Shown piece after piece: positions 17,350 to 27,707 of a stretch of DNA of 64,000 nucleotides (positions are counted from its first letter, which is position 1; every line of letters starts with the position of its first letter). The position numbers and the translations under genes are program-made. Source of the stretch: Mesorhizobium sp. STM 4661 (GTDB lineage Bacteria > Pseudomonadota > Alphaproteobacteria > Rhizobiales > Rhizobiaceae); contig NZ_CAAF010000019.1 in assembly GCF_000359125.1 (NCBI RefSeq), positions 41,576 to 105,575 of the forward strand. The letters are read 5' to 3'. The notes below the pieces were generated by a model, which worked only from the letters and a program-made list of their open reading frames with translations, ran no database searches and was not told where the DNA came from.

Positions 17350-17398
17350 AGCTGTCCCATTCCGAAGCCTCAGCTTGGCCAAGTGCCAAGTCCAGATG

Positions 17399-17432
17399 AC
17401 AAAAAACCCGCCTCGAGGGCGGGTTTTTTATC
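17399..17432. terminator. Bidirectional rho-independent terminator
   Basis: AAAAAACCCGCC and GGCGGGTTTTTT make a stem with a four- to five-base loop, with A and T runs on both flanks. It separates the convergent tetR-type gene and rpmE and can end both. Confidence 0.9.
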
Positions 17433-17449
17433 TGCAAGGCCGATATGGT

Positions 17450-17671
17450 TTAAAGGCCGAAACCTTCGAAACGCTTCTTGAACTTCGACAGGCGGCCGCC
17501 GCGGTCGAGCAGGGTCTGCTGGCCGCCGGTCCAGGCCGGATGGGTGGTCGGGTCGATATCGAGGTTCATCGTATCGCCTTCCTTGCCCCAGGTCGAACGG
17601 GTCATGTATTCGGTGCCGTCGGTCATGACGACCTTGATGGTGTGATAGTCGGGATGGATGTCGGTCTTCAT
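17450..17671 (-). CDS. rpmE: Ribosomal protein bL31
   Basis: This is a 73-residue L31 of the large subunit. It starts [20 protein letters not shown] and ends with [14 protein letters not shown]. The zinc-binding cysteines of the C+ type are absent, making it the C-minus form usual in this group. The ATG at 17671 is the family start; the longer upstream frame is not part of the gene. It is divergent from the ABC exporter gene. Confidence 0.97.
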   Translation of the reverse strand: MKTDIHPDYHTIKVVMTDGTEYMTRSTWGKEGDTMNLDIDPTTHPAWTGGQQTLLDRGGRLSKFKKRFEGFGL

Positions 17672-17882
17672 GGTTTTATTCCTGAGCTCTGGCTTGCCGA
17701 CGCTGCTGACGGGCACAAAGCCTGCGTCGATGCGCCCCTTTTTAAAACTCGAAGCCGCAGCTATTGAGGAGCCACGGCTTCTAAAACGGTCGGCGAGCCT
17801 ATACATCAGCCGGAATTGAATCACAAGGCCGCGGCAAGCGCATATTGAGGCGCATGGCAAAAGGCGGCCAGAGGAAACGGTC

Positions 17883-19685
<1,803 letters not shown>

Positions 19686-19688
19686 CCC

Positions 19689-20120
19689 TCAGTCCGGCTT
19701 CCAGTCAGCGAGCAGGACGACACTGCCAAACTGTTTGGCTTTGGCAAAATGGCGTTGGTCGGCCGTGACAAAAGTGCCGCCACGCTCGATCGCCATTGCG
19801 TGATAGATGCTGTCGAACAAGGTAGGATGGCCTTTGTCAGGTCCGGCTGACGTTGCAATCTTCTCGGCTGTTGCCAGGTCCTGGATGGTTGGTTCTTCAA
19901 TTGTCAGCCCCAGTTCTCGAAATTGATCGAAAAGCTGGCCGACCACGGTAAGCGGCAATTCGAGATGCAAGGCTGCTGAAAGTGCCTCATACAGTACTAT
20001 TGATGGCGCGAGATAGCCTTGCCCGTCTTCCAAGATGCGGTCGACTAAACCGCGCGCGATGTTGCTGTCCTCTTCCTGCTCGAGAAGCTTCACGAAAACG
20101 GAAGCATCCACGACGATCAT
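19689..20120 (-). CDS. PIN-domain ribonuclease toxin, VapC-like
   Basis: This 143-residue PIN protein has the acidic active-site set: D5 in VVDASVF, E45 in LYEALSAA, D102 or nearby in LFDSIYHA, and D120 or nearby in FVTADQRH. It therefore looks catalytically intact and would cleave RNA. Its start codon overlaps (ATGA) the stop of a short upstream frame that should be the antitoxin, but that frame is truncated at its front. Family and fold are clear; whether the pair works is not. Confidence 0.88.
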   Translation of the reverse strand: MIVVDASVFVKLLEQEEDSNIARGLVDRILEDGQGYLAPSIVLYEALSAALHLELPLTVVGQLFDQFRELGLTIEEPTIQDLATAEKIATSAGPDKGHPTLFDSIYHAMAIERGGTFVTADQRHFAKAKQFGSVVLLADWKPD

Positions 20121-20266
20121 TCCTTGGTGCCTTCAAGCACGTCGAACGGGCGACCATCCCACTTCATTCTCTGCAGGCGTAGGAAATCGGTGGTGCTTTC
20201 GCCTTTGGCGCTGGATCCGCTCAGCGGTCGCGAGAACAAAAGCAGAAGCAGCGGACAACTCGTGTG
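20117..20266 (-). pseudogene. Candidate antitoxin remnant upstream of the PIN toxin
   Basis: A frame of 49 codons, closed upstream by TAG, ends ...RMKWDGRPFDVLEGTKE with its TGA overlapping the toxin ATG, the usual arrangement of vapB-vapC. There is no ATG or GTG at its front, only CTG/TTG codons; the sole ATG would leave 17 residues. The N-terminal DNA-binding half is therefore missing. Just upstream are two 9-base direct repeats (CGGACAACT at 20252 and 20277), which may mark a deletion or an insertion-sequence scar. Antitoxin identity rests on position only. Confidence 0.4.
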
Positions 20267-20313
20267 CTACCTAAACCGGACAACTTTAATTCGCTATCGA
20301 CATGCTCGTGGCA

Positions 20314-21801
20314 TCACGCTCTCCCGTAGCGCTTCTTCAGATGATCGGTGAAATACGCGGCGTTGAGCTTCTCGCCAGTGGCGCGTTCGAGCAGTTCCGG
20401 TGTTGACCAGCGCGAGCCCTGTGACCAGATTCTTTCACGGCGCCAGTCGTTGATGGCGCTGAAGTCACCCTTGGCGAGATCCTCGCCGGCCGAAGGATGG
20501 TCGCGCGTCAGCGCCGCCCATTGCTGCGCCGCCATCATGGCGCCCAGCGTATAGGAGGGGAAATAGCCGAAGGCAGCACCTGGCCAGTGCACGTCCTGCA
20601 TCGGCCCGTCGGCTGGGTTGTCGATGGTCGACAGGCCGAGATAGTCGCGCATCTTGGCGTCCCATGCTTCGGGGATGTCCGCGGCCTCCAGCCGTCCCGA
20701 GACCAGCTCCTGCTCCAGCTCATAGCGCAGGATGACGTGCAGCGGATAGGTCACCTCGTCGGCGTCGACGCGGATCAGGCCGCGCTCGACCCGGTGCACA
20801 TGCGGCAGGATGTCGTCGATCGACCAGGCCTCGCCGAGGTGCCTTTCGACCACCGGCAGCGCCCAGCGCCAGAATTGCGGGTTGCGGCCGAGCTGCTTTT
20901 CGACGAACAGGCTCTGGCTTTCATGCACCGCCATGCCGCGCGCCTTGCCAAGTGGCCAGTGCGACCATGCCTTGGGCAGGTTCTGCTCGTAAAGCGCGTG
21001 GCCGGTCTCGTGCAGCACCCCCATCAGCGCCGACAGGAAGTCGGAGGTCTTGTAGCGGGTGGTGATGCGCACGTCGCTGGGCACGCCGCCACAGAACGGG
21101 TGATGCGACACCGAGAGCGAACCGTGGGTCAGGTCGAAGCCGACGGCCGCCATCATGGCGAGACCGAGCTCGCGCTGCCTGTCGATCGCGTAGCTGCCCG
21201 AAAGCGGTTTCAGCGGGCGCTTTGTCAGCCGCGCTTCCTGCACGGCCAGTGCTTCCGGCACGAAAGCCCTAAGGAAAGCCTTCAGCTCGGAAAAGACCGG
21301 CGTGATGTCGGCGGCGCGATTGCCGGGGTCGTACTGCTCCATCAGCGCGTCATAGGGATCGAGATCGAGGACATCGGCGCGCAGTGCAGCTTCCTCGCGC
21401 ACCAGGGTCACGACGCCTTCGAGCGCCGGCAAAAACCCTGCCCAGTCGTTCTTCGCGCGCAGGTCGCGCCAGAGCTGTTCGGAGCGCATGCGCGCGGTGG
21501 TCTGGCGCTCGACGAATTCGACGGGCAGGCAGGTCAGGTTGGTGTATTGCCGCCGGAACTCCTTGAGCGCCGCCTGTTGTTCCTCGTTCAGCGTTTCCTG
21601 TTCGGCCGCCGCGATCCAGTCGGCGATCTCCGGCGCCGTCGCACGGGCATGATGCATGCCGGCAAGCGCCGACATCGCCTCGGCGCGCTTCTCGCCGCCG
21701 CCGACGGCCATATGGGTCGCCTCGTCGGCGCCGAGGATGGCGAGCGCATGCTCCAGCGCTTCGAGCTTGTGGCCGAGGTCGTCGAGTTTTTGAAAGGACA
21801 T
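20314..21801 (-). CDS. Carboxypeptidase Taq-type metallopeptidase (M32)
   Basis: This 495-residue cytosolic zinc carboxypeptidase has the HETGH metal site in MGVLHETGHALYEQ (about residues 262-270), with downstream ESQSLFVEK supplying the third ligand region, and DPYDALMEQYDPG, PLSGSYAIDRQRELG blocks as in the M32 family. Length is standard. The ATG at 21801 gives the family N-terminus; the upstream extension in the same frame is not conserved-looking. No operon partner. Confidence 0.94.
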   Translation of the reverse strand: MSFQKLDDLGHKLEALEHALAILGADEATHMAVGGGEKRAEAMSALAGMHHARATAPEIADWIAAAEQETLNEEQQAALKEFRRQYTNLTCLPVEFVERQTTARMRSEQLWRDLRAKNDWAGFLPALEGVVTLVREEAALRADVLDLDPYDALMEQYDPGNRAADITPVFSELKAFLRAFVPEALAVQEARLTKRPLKPLSGSYAIDRQRELGLAMMAAVGFDLTHGSLSVSHHPFCGGVPSDVRITTRYKTSDFLSALMGVLHETGHALYEQNLPKAWSHWPLGKARGMAVHESQSLFVEKQLGRNPQFWRWALPVVERHLGEAWSIDDILPHVHRVERGLIRVDADEVTYPLHVILRYELEQELVSGRLEAADIPEAWDAKMRDYLGLSTIDNPADGPMQDVHWPGAAFGYFPSYTLGAMMAAQQWAALTRDHPSAGEDLAKGDFSAINDWRRERIWSQGSRWSTPELLERATGEKLNAAYFTDHLKKRYGRA

Positions 21802-21994
21802 GGCGGGTTCCGGTGAATTTGAACGGCGGGGAAAAGATACCAATGCGCTGAAATTGGCAACCCTCAAGCGGTGCACCGCCACGGGTGTTCGGATCGCGAT
21901 CCGCCATGCCAGGAGCAACACACCTTGCGGAAGCGGCGGTCTGCGTGGTCAATGTCCTTTGGCGGCGCGCAAGACCGCGACGGGGAGACGAAAC

Positions 21995-22348
21995 ATGATC
22001 GCCAATGTGCTGGTCGGGCTGGTGGCCCTGATCCACCTCTACATCGTCTATCTGGAGATGGTGCTGTGGGATACGCCGCGCGGCCACAAAGCGTTCAGCC
22101 TGACGCCGGAATTCGCCAGCGCATCGAAGGTGCTTGCCGCCAATCAGGGGCTTTATAACGGCTTTCTCGCTGCCGGACTGATCTGGGGGCTTTATCTCGG
22201 CGAGGCCGGTTTTCAGATCAAGATGTTCTTCCTGCTTTGCGTCGCTATTGCCGGCCTCTACGGCGCGGTGACGGTCGGCCGGAAAATCCTGTTCATCCAG
22301 ACTGTGCCGGCAGCGCTGGCGCTGATCGCGCTCGGGCTTGGCTGGTAA
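21995..22348 (+). CDS. DUF1304 membrane protein
   Basis: This 117-residue protein has four transmembrane segments: VLVGLVALIHLYIVYLEMVLW, NQGLYNGFLAAGLIWGLYL, MFFLLCVAIAGLYGAVTVG, FIQTVPAALALIALGLGW. The EMVLW and NQGLYNGFLA motifs mark DUF1304. Role unknown. The ATG follows GGGGAGACGAAAC. It is divergent from the M32 peptidase. Confidence 0.88.
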   Translation: MIANVLVGLVALIHLYIVYLEMVLWDTPRGHKAFSLTPEFASASKVLAANQGLYNGFLAAGLIWGLYLGEAGFQIKMFFLLCVAIAGLYGAVTVGRKILFIQTVPAALALIALGLGW

Positions 22349-22362
22349 CGCGGGCCAACGAT

Positions 22363-22412
22363 CGAAAGGGACGCCAGCGGGGCAAAGGCCCCGAGGCGTC
22401 AGGCAGTCCCTT
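22363..22412. terminator. Long hairpin between convergent genes
   Basis: AAGGGAC pairs with GTCCCTT, GACGCC with GGCGTC, and GGGGC with GCCCC, making a branched stem between the DUF1304 gene and the convergent secreted-protein gene. No strong T run follows, so factor-independent termination would be weak. Confidence 0.4.
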
Positions 22413-22442
22413 CCTTGCTTCTAATGATGTCAGCTGTTGATG

Positions 22443-22877
22443 TCAGCCGTTTGGATAATGGCCGCCATCGGCGCCGTCGCCGATCAGGAAGCCCGTGCCG
22501 CTGTCAATCCGGAGCGCTTGGTCGACGTTGTCGAGCCGGCGCAGCAATTGCTGATATTGCGGGACTGGTATCCGGCCATGGTTCGCCGCGGCCGTTCGTT
22601 CAGCGGCCTGGCTGATGTGGGCGGCCCGCATATGCAGCTTTTGCGCCTCGGCCGGCGCGATCGTTTCCGCCTGCCTGGCGTCCGCGATGCCACTGTCCAC
22701 ACCTTGTATCTGATTGATAAGGCCTTTCTCGCGCGGACCGTAGAAGGCGGGCGGAGCCGATTCGTCGAGCGCGCTCCCTTTGTGATGTCCCGCGGCGTAG
22801 GCGCCGGCGAACGGAACAGCGATGAGAAGTGCGGTGAGGGTTGCAGTCCTGAGGGGTCTAGGAGCGAAAGAGCGCAT
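22443..22877 (-). CDS. Small secreted hypothetical protein
   Basis: This 144-residue protein begins with a Sec signal (RTATLTALLIAVPFAGAYAA, cleavage about residue 29). The mature part is helical, hydrophilic and histidine-containing, with EAQKLHMRAAHISQAAERTAAANHGRIPVPQYQQLLRRLDNVDQAL in its middle, typical of short alphaproteobacterial periplasmic proteins of unknown role. No cysteines, so no lipoprotein or disulfides. Confidence 0.7.
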   Translation of the reverse strand: MRSFAPRPLRTATLTALLIAVPFAGAYAAGHHKGSALDESAPPAFYGPREKGLINQIQGVDSGIADARQAETIAPAEAQKLHMRAAHISQAAERTAAANHGRIPVPQYQQLLRRLDNVDQALRIDSGTGFLIGDGADGGHYPNG

Positions 22878-23120
22878 GATTGCGTCCTCCTCTTACTGTG
22901 GAAGGGGCGATCGTTACGCCTAACTTCCGGCCGCGGGCCGTCCGGTTCCGTCGCGTCGCGATGACGGGAGTCATCGCCGGCGGTTCTCGGCCCCCGCAAT
23001 GGAAATTAGAAGCGCCCGGCGGCAAAGTGTTAATTAAAAAAAGATAATCTTTTCAGGCCTTGCCGGCCTGATATCCGCGCCCTAGCGGTGAGCCGGCGAA
23101 TAAATTCGCGTGATGCGGGA

Positions 23121-24152
23121 TCACCGTTCGGTGAGCTTCAGTTCGATGCGGCGGTTCTTGTTGCGCGCCTCTTCGGTGTCGGCGGGATCGAGCGGCTGGA
23201 ATTCGCCGAAGCCGGCCGCGACCAACCGGTTGGCCGGCACGCCGTTCTCGATCAGGAACTTCACCACCGAGGTCGAACGCGCCGTCGACAGTTCCCAATT
23301 GTCGCGATAGCGGCCGGTGCCCGACAACGGCGTGTTGTCGGTATGGCCGTCGACGCGCAGCACCCAGCTGATCTCCGGCGGGATCTCCTTCTGCAACTCT
23401 ATGATGGCGTTGGCGAGCTTCTTCATCTCGACCTTGCCGGCATCGTTGATCACTTCGGAGCCGGCCGGGAAAAGCACTTCCGACTGGAAGACGAAGCGGT
23501 CGCCGACGATGCGGATGTTCTCGCGGTCGGCGAGGATTTCGCGCAAGCGCCCGAAGAAGTCGGACCGGTAGCGGTTGAGCTCCTGCACCCGTTGCGCCAG
23601 CGCGACGTTCAGGCGGCGGCCGAGATCGGCGATCTTGGTGTTGGAATCGCGGTCGCGCGTTTCGGACACGTTGAGCGCGTCTTCGAGCGCTCCGATCTGC
23701 TTGCGCAGCGCCGCGATCTGCTGGTTGAGGATTTCGACCTGGCTCAGCGCCTGCTGGCTGATCTGGCGCTGGCCTTCGAGTTCGCCCGAAAGTGCCGTGG
23801 CGCGCTGGTTGGCCGCGTCGCCGGCGCCGGCGCCTTGCGCCAGCAATTGCTCGAGCCGGCTCTTTTCCGCCTCCGACACCGACAGCGAGGCCTGTAGATT
23901 GGCGAGCGAATCTTCCTTGTCCTGCGTCGTCGAACGCTCCAGCGCCAGAAGCTGGGTCAGTTCGTTGATCTGCGAGTTAAGGCGGTTGAGCACCGTATCC
24001 TTGCCGGAGATTTCGCGGCCGAGCAGGAACTGCGCCAGCACGAAGACCGTGAGCAGGAACATGATCGCCAGCAGCAGCGTCGACAGCGCGTCGACGAATC
24101 CCGGCCAATAGTCGATGCGGCGATCGCTGCGCCGTGTCCGCGCCAGCGCCAC
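23121..24152 (-). CDS. OmpA/MotB-type peptidoglycan-binding protein with one membrane helix
   Basis: This 343-residue protein has a single N-terminal transmembrane helix (about residues 20-46), a long coiled coil (about 50-190, heptads of Q, L and A), and a C-terminal OmpA-like domain: VLRVDGHTDNTPL (about 265) and FGEFQPLDPADTEEARNKNRRIELKL at the end. It resembles MotB-type stators but without flagellar neighbours. It pairs with the upstream ExbB/MotA-like gene, whose stop lies one base before this ATG, and the two probably form an ion-driven stator anchored to peptidoglycan. Confidence 0.88.
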   Translation of the reverse strand: MALARTRRSDRRIDYWPGFVDALSTLLLAIMFLLTVFVLAQFLLGREISGKDTVLNRLNSQINELTQLLALERSTTQDKEDSLANLQASLSVSEAEKSRLEQLLAQGAGAGDAANQRATALSGELEGQRQISQQALSQVEILNQQIAALRKQIGALEDALNVSETRDRDSNTKIADLGRRLNVALAQRVQELNRYRSDFFGRLREILADRENIRIVGDRFVFQSEVLFPAGSEVINDAGKVEMKKLANAIIELQKEIPPEISWVLRVDGHTDNTPLSGTGRYRDNWELSTARSTSVVKFLIENGVPANRLVAAGFGEFQPLDPADTEEARNKNRRIELKLTER

Positions 24153-24153
24153 G

Positions 24154-25179
24154 TCAGTGGACTCCCGGCTTCTTCAGGGCGTCGGCGATCTTCTCCAGCG
24201 TGTTGCGCATCGCCTTCTGCTCGTCGGACTGGGCCTCGACCCAGTCGCGCATGATCTGCTGCTCGGAGCGCATGTTCTTGACCAGGCCGGAAATGCCGTC
24301 GGCAAGGTTGGCCATGGCGGTGGCGACGCGCGGGTTGGGGCTGCCGCCATTCTCCTGGAGGCTGCGCAGCTTTTCCGAAAGGACGCGGATCTCGTCGGAG
24401 GATTCGGCCTTGGCCGGGTCGGAGACGACGATGTCCGACGACAGGTCGGTAACCGAGGACAACCAGTTCTCAAGCTCGGTGTAGAAGCGCGTCTGGGCGC
24501 GGCCGGCCTGCAGGTCGAGGAAGCCGAGCACCAGGGAGCCGGACAGGCCGAACAGCGAGGACGAGAAGGCGGTGCCCATGCCGGCCAGCGGCGCGGAAAG
24601 CCCCTGCTTCAAGGAATCCAGCACGGCGGCGGCGTCGCCGGTGCCGGGATCAAGCGACTCGATGGTTTCGCGGATCGAGCCGATCGTGTTGAGCAGGCCC
24701 CAGAAGGTGCCGAGCAGCCCAAGGAACACCAGCAGCCCGACGAGGTAGCGCGAGGTGTCGCGGCTTTCGTCGAGGCGGGTGGCGATCGAATCCAGCATGG
24801 TGCGCATCGAGCTGGTCGAAAAGGCCATTGACGACGAGCGGCCGAGCATGGCCTTCATCGGCGCCAGCAGCACCGGTTCGGTGGTTTCGGAGCCGGCCCG
24901 GAAGGAGTTGACCCAGCGCACTTCGCGAAACAGCCGCCCGACCTGCGCGAAGGCCAGCAGGATGCCGACTGCAAGCACGCCGATGATCAGGCCATTGAGG
25001 CCGGGATTGGTGACGAAAGCGGTCGAGATCTGACGGGTCAGGATGGCGGCGATGAAGGCGACGATCACCAGGAAGATGACCATGGTGAGCAGAAAGACCT
25101 GCGGGCTCGACAATTTGTGGGGGTCGTAGACCAGGACGTCGGAGCGCCTGCCTATGCCGAGGGATCTGAGAAAAGCCAT
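24154..25179 (-). CDS. MotA/TolQ/ExbB-type proton-channel protein
   Basis: This 341-residue protein has transmembrane helices at about residues 30-50 and 60-85 and a second pair near 170-230 (LVGLLVFLGLLGTFWGLLNTIGSI; AGMGTAFSSSLFGLSGSLVLGFLDL), the proton-channel core of the MotA/TolQ/ExbB family. A helical C-terminal tail follows. The ATG at 25179 starts the homologous region; upstream frame extension lacks support. It is translated in tandem with the OmpA/MotB-like partner. Which outer process they drive is unknown. Confidence 0.87.
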   Translation of the reverse strand: MAFLRSLGIGRRSDVLVYDPHKLSSPQVFLLTMVIFLVIVAFIAAILTRQISTAFVTNPGLNGLIIGVLAVGILLAFAQVGRLFREVRWVNSFRAGSETTEPVLLAPMKAMLGRSSSMAFSTSSMRTMLDSIATRLDESRDTSRYLVGLLVFLGLLGTFWGLLNTIGSIRETIESLDPGTGDAAAVLDSLKQGLSAPLAGMGTAFSSSLFGLSGSLVLGFLDLQAGRAQTRFYTELENWLSSVTDLSSDIVVSDPAKAESSDEIRVLSEKLRSLQENGGSPNPRVATAMANLADGISGLVKNMRSEQQIMRDWVEAQSDEQKAMRNTLEKIADALKKPGVH

Positions 25180-25291
25180 CCGTGCCCCGTTTCCGATGCC
25201 ACCGCCGATCACGTTGAGCGCGACTCTAAACGGAATTGTGACGAAATTGAATGGCGCTCGGCAATATTGGCTGCCGATTGCAACCCTTGGG

Positions 25292-25984
25292 TCAGAGTCG
25301 GTTAATGACCAGGCAGTCGACCATGGCGGCCAGATGCAGGCCGGCGCCGGTGACGACAAAGCCGTGCCACAGCGCATTGTGGAAGCGCAGGCCCTTCCAG
25401 GCGAAAAAGATGACGCCGCAGGAATAGACGATCCCGCCGGCAACGATCAGCACGATCGATGTCGGCGGCAATGTCTGAACGAGCGGCTCGACCAGGACGA
25501 TGCCGCTCCAGCCGATAGCCAGATAGAAGACGACGGCCAGCCGGTCGAAGCGGCCGGGAAGAAGCACCTTGATAGCGATGCCGATCGCTGCGGCAACCCA
25601 GACCAGGACGATCATCGAGACGGTCAGCGGCGAGCCGTCGAGCTGGGCAAGGAAGGGCGTGTAGGTCGCCGCGATCAAAAGGTAGATCGCGGCGTGGTCG
25701 AAGCGCCGCAATATCCACTTCACCGGTGAGGATATTGGCCAAAGATTATAGGCCAGCGAGACCGAGAGCACGGTGAGCAGCGAGACCACATAGAATGCGG
25801 CGGCGATATACTCGCCAGGACCGGCATGAAAGGCGGCCAGCGCCAGCAACGTCGAACCGGCCGATATCGCCAGCACGATGCCCACCGCATGGACGATGCC
25901 GTCGGCGATTATCTCGGCGCGCGAATAGTGCCAGCGTCCCATAAAAGGGATTTCGATCTGGGATTCGGGGCCGGCGTTCGTCAT
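25292..25984 (-). CDS. Hemolysin III-family seven-helix membrane protein
   Basis: This 230-residue protein of the HlyIII/TrhA group (PAQR superfamily) has seven hydrophobic helices and the conserved histidines and polar residues: DGIVHAVGI near residue 28, SLAYNLWPIS near 78, FDHAAIYLLIAATYTPF (about 93-109), and HNALWHGFVVTGAGLHLAAM near the end. Start at 25984 matches the family; a longer upstream frame is not conserved-looking. Human relatives bind progestins; the bacterial role is unclear, possibly lipid homeostasis. Confidence 0.91.
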   Translation of the reverse strand: MTNAGPESQIEIPFMGRWHYSRAEIIADGIVHAVGIVLAISAGSTLLALAAFHAGPGEYIAAAFYVVSLLTVLSVSLAYNLWPISSPVKWILRRFDHAAIYLLIAATYTPFLAQLDGSPLTVSMIVLVWVAAAIGIAIKVLLPGRFDRLAVVFYLAIGWSGIVLVEPLVQTLPPTSIVLIVAGGIVYSCGVIFFAWKGLRFHNALWHGFVVTGAGLHLAAMVDCLVINRL

Positions 25985-26142
25985 AAAAGATCCTGCGTCT
26001 CCCTTATCTGGGTGGACGCCGGACAGTATTTCAAGTTTCGGTTGCGGTTTTGCGACTGCGGCGCTTCGGCGCGCCAACTTCGTCAATGCCCAAATCGATG
26101 GGCCTAAATCGGCGGGCCCAAATCGCCAGCGATCCAAGATCG

Positions 26143-26943
26143 TCAGCGTGACGCGATCGGCTTCTTCACTGTCTTCAGCAGCGCGCGCTGGATGATCTCG
26201 TTGCCGGCGACGACCGAGCCGCCCTCCAGCATCTCCTGCCCGCCGGCGAAGTCGGAAACGAAGCCGCCGGCTTCGCGGATCAAAAGCAGGCCGGCGGCGA
26301 TGTCCCAGGCCGAGAGGCCGATTTCCCAAAACCCGTCCATGCGGCCGGCGGCGACGTAGGCGAGATCGAGCGAGGCGGAACCGAGGCGGCGCACGCCCGA
26401 AACCTCGGCCATCACATTGCGCAGTTCGACGAGGAAATTACCGTGCTGGCCGCGCCCGAGATGGGGCACGCCGCAGCCGATCACGGCATCGTTCAGCTTC
26501 GTTCTGCCGGCAACGCGCAGCCGGCGGTCGTTCATGAAGGCGCCGCCGCCGCGCTCGGCGGTGTAAAGCTCGTCCATCGCTGGATTGTAGACGACGCCGG
26601 CGACGATCTGGCCCTGGCGTTCCAGCGCGATCGAGATGGCGAAGAGCGGAATGCCATGCAGGAAATTGGTGGTGCCGTCGAGCGGATCGACGAGCCAGCG
26701 GTGCTGGCCGTCATCGCCCGCGACCGCGCCGCGCTCCTCCATCAGGAAGGCATAGCCCGGCCGCGCCTTCGACAGCTCGGTGAAGAGGATGTCCTCGGCC
26801 TTGCGGTCGGCCTGGCTGACATAGTCGCCCGGGCCCTTCATCGAGACCTGCAGGTTCTGTACTTCGCCGAAGTCGCGCGACAGCGAGCGGCCGGCCTTCA
26901 TGGCAGCCTGGACCATGACATTGAGAAGTGCTGAGCGCGCCAT
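26143..26943 (-). CDS. suhB: Inositol monophosphatase-family phosphatase
   Basis: This 266-residue protein has metal motifs EE at about residue 69, DPLDGTTNF at 86-94 and WDIAAG near 218, the full active site of IMPase/SuhB. It hydrolyses inositol phosphates and may also help rRNA antitermination, as in E. coli. The gene begins 24 bases after efp on the same strand, an arrangement common in Rhizobiales. No frame damage. Confidence 0.93.
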   Translation of the reverse strand: MARSALLNVMVQAAMKAGRSLSRDFGEVQNLQVSMKGPGDYVSQADRKAEDILFTELSKARPGYAFLMEERGAVAGDDGQHRWLVDPLDGTTNFLHGIPLFAISIALERQGQIVAGVVYNPAMDELYTAERGGGAFMNDRRLRVAGRTKLNDAVIGCGVPHLGRGQHGNFLVELRNVMAEVSGVRRLGSASLDLAYVAAGRMDGFWEIGLSAWDIAAGLLLIREAGGFVSDFAGGQEMLEGGSVVAGNEIIQRALLKTVKKPIASR

Positions 26944-26967
26944 TGTGCTTCTTCCTGCCGCCGCGCG

Positions 26968-27534
26968 TCAGTCCGCGCGGCGCACGTAAGTGATTTCGTT
27001 GGTGTCGACGATGATGCGCTCGCCCGAGCCGATGAAGGGCGGCACCAGCACACGGATACCGTTTTCCAGCATCGCCGGCTTGTAGGACGAGGCCGCCGTC
27101 TGGCCTTTCACCACCGGGTCGGCTTCGGTGATGGTCAGCGTCACATAGTCCGGCAACGAGATGCCGATCGGCCTTTCGTCATAGAGCTGCACGGTCACCA
27201 TCATGCCGTCCTGCAGGAAGGCGGCGCGGTCGCCGACGAAATCCTTCTGCAGTTCGAGCTGCTCGTAGCTTTGGGTGTCCATGAACACCAACGCCTCGTC
27301 CTGCTCGTAGAGGAAGGAGAAATCCTTCAGATCGAGCCGGATCTGCTCGACGGTCTCGGCCGAGCGGAAGCGCTCGTTGAGCTTGGTGCCGTTGATGAGG
27401 TTCTTCAGTTCGACCTGGTTGTAGGCTCCGCCCTTGCCAGGCTTGACGGTATTGGTCCTGACCGCCACCCACAGGCCGCCATCGTGCTCGATGACGTTGC
27501 CGGGACGGATTTCGTTGCCATTGATCTTGGCCAT
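26968..27534 (-). CDS. efp: Elongation factor P
   Basis: EF-P relieves ribosome stalling at consecutive prolines. The 188-residue chain has the three KOW/OB domains and the modification loop [11 protein letters not shown] with the target lysine at residue 34. No EpmA or EpmB modification gene is in the window. The ATG at 27534 ([13 protein letters not shown]) is the family start; the longer upstream frame is not. Co-directional with suhB. Confidence 0.97.
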   Translation of the reverse strand: MAKINGNEIRPGNVIEHDGGLWVAVRTNTVKPGKGGAYNQVELKNLINGTKLNERFRSAETVEQIRLDLKDFSFLYEQDEALVFMDTQSYEQLELQKDFVGDRAAFLQDGMMVTVQLYDERPIGISLPDYVTLTITEADPVVKGQTAASSYKPAMLENGIRVLVPPFIGSGERIIVDTNEITYVRRAD

Positions 27535-27707
27535 GATGATCTTGATCCGGAATGAGATGTTCGCCGAATGGGCGATTTCGGCCCCCAAGACCACAAATCG
27601 CCAAAAGAGGCAAGGGAGCGCGGCAAGAGAGGTCTGAACCGCGGCGCCGCTATTTTCCAAGCAAATCTCTTATCCGCGCTACGGCCAAGTGCTTACAATT
27701 CGCGGCG

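Noticed and set aside
26944..26967. suhB-type RNA motif upstream of suhB
   Set aside because: Only 24 bases lie between efp and suhB, too little for the motif.
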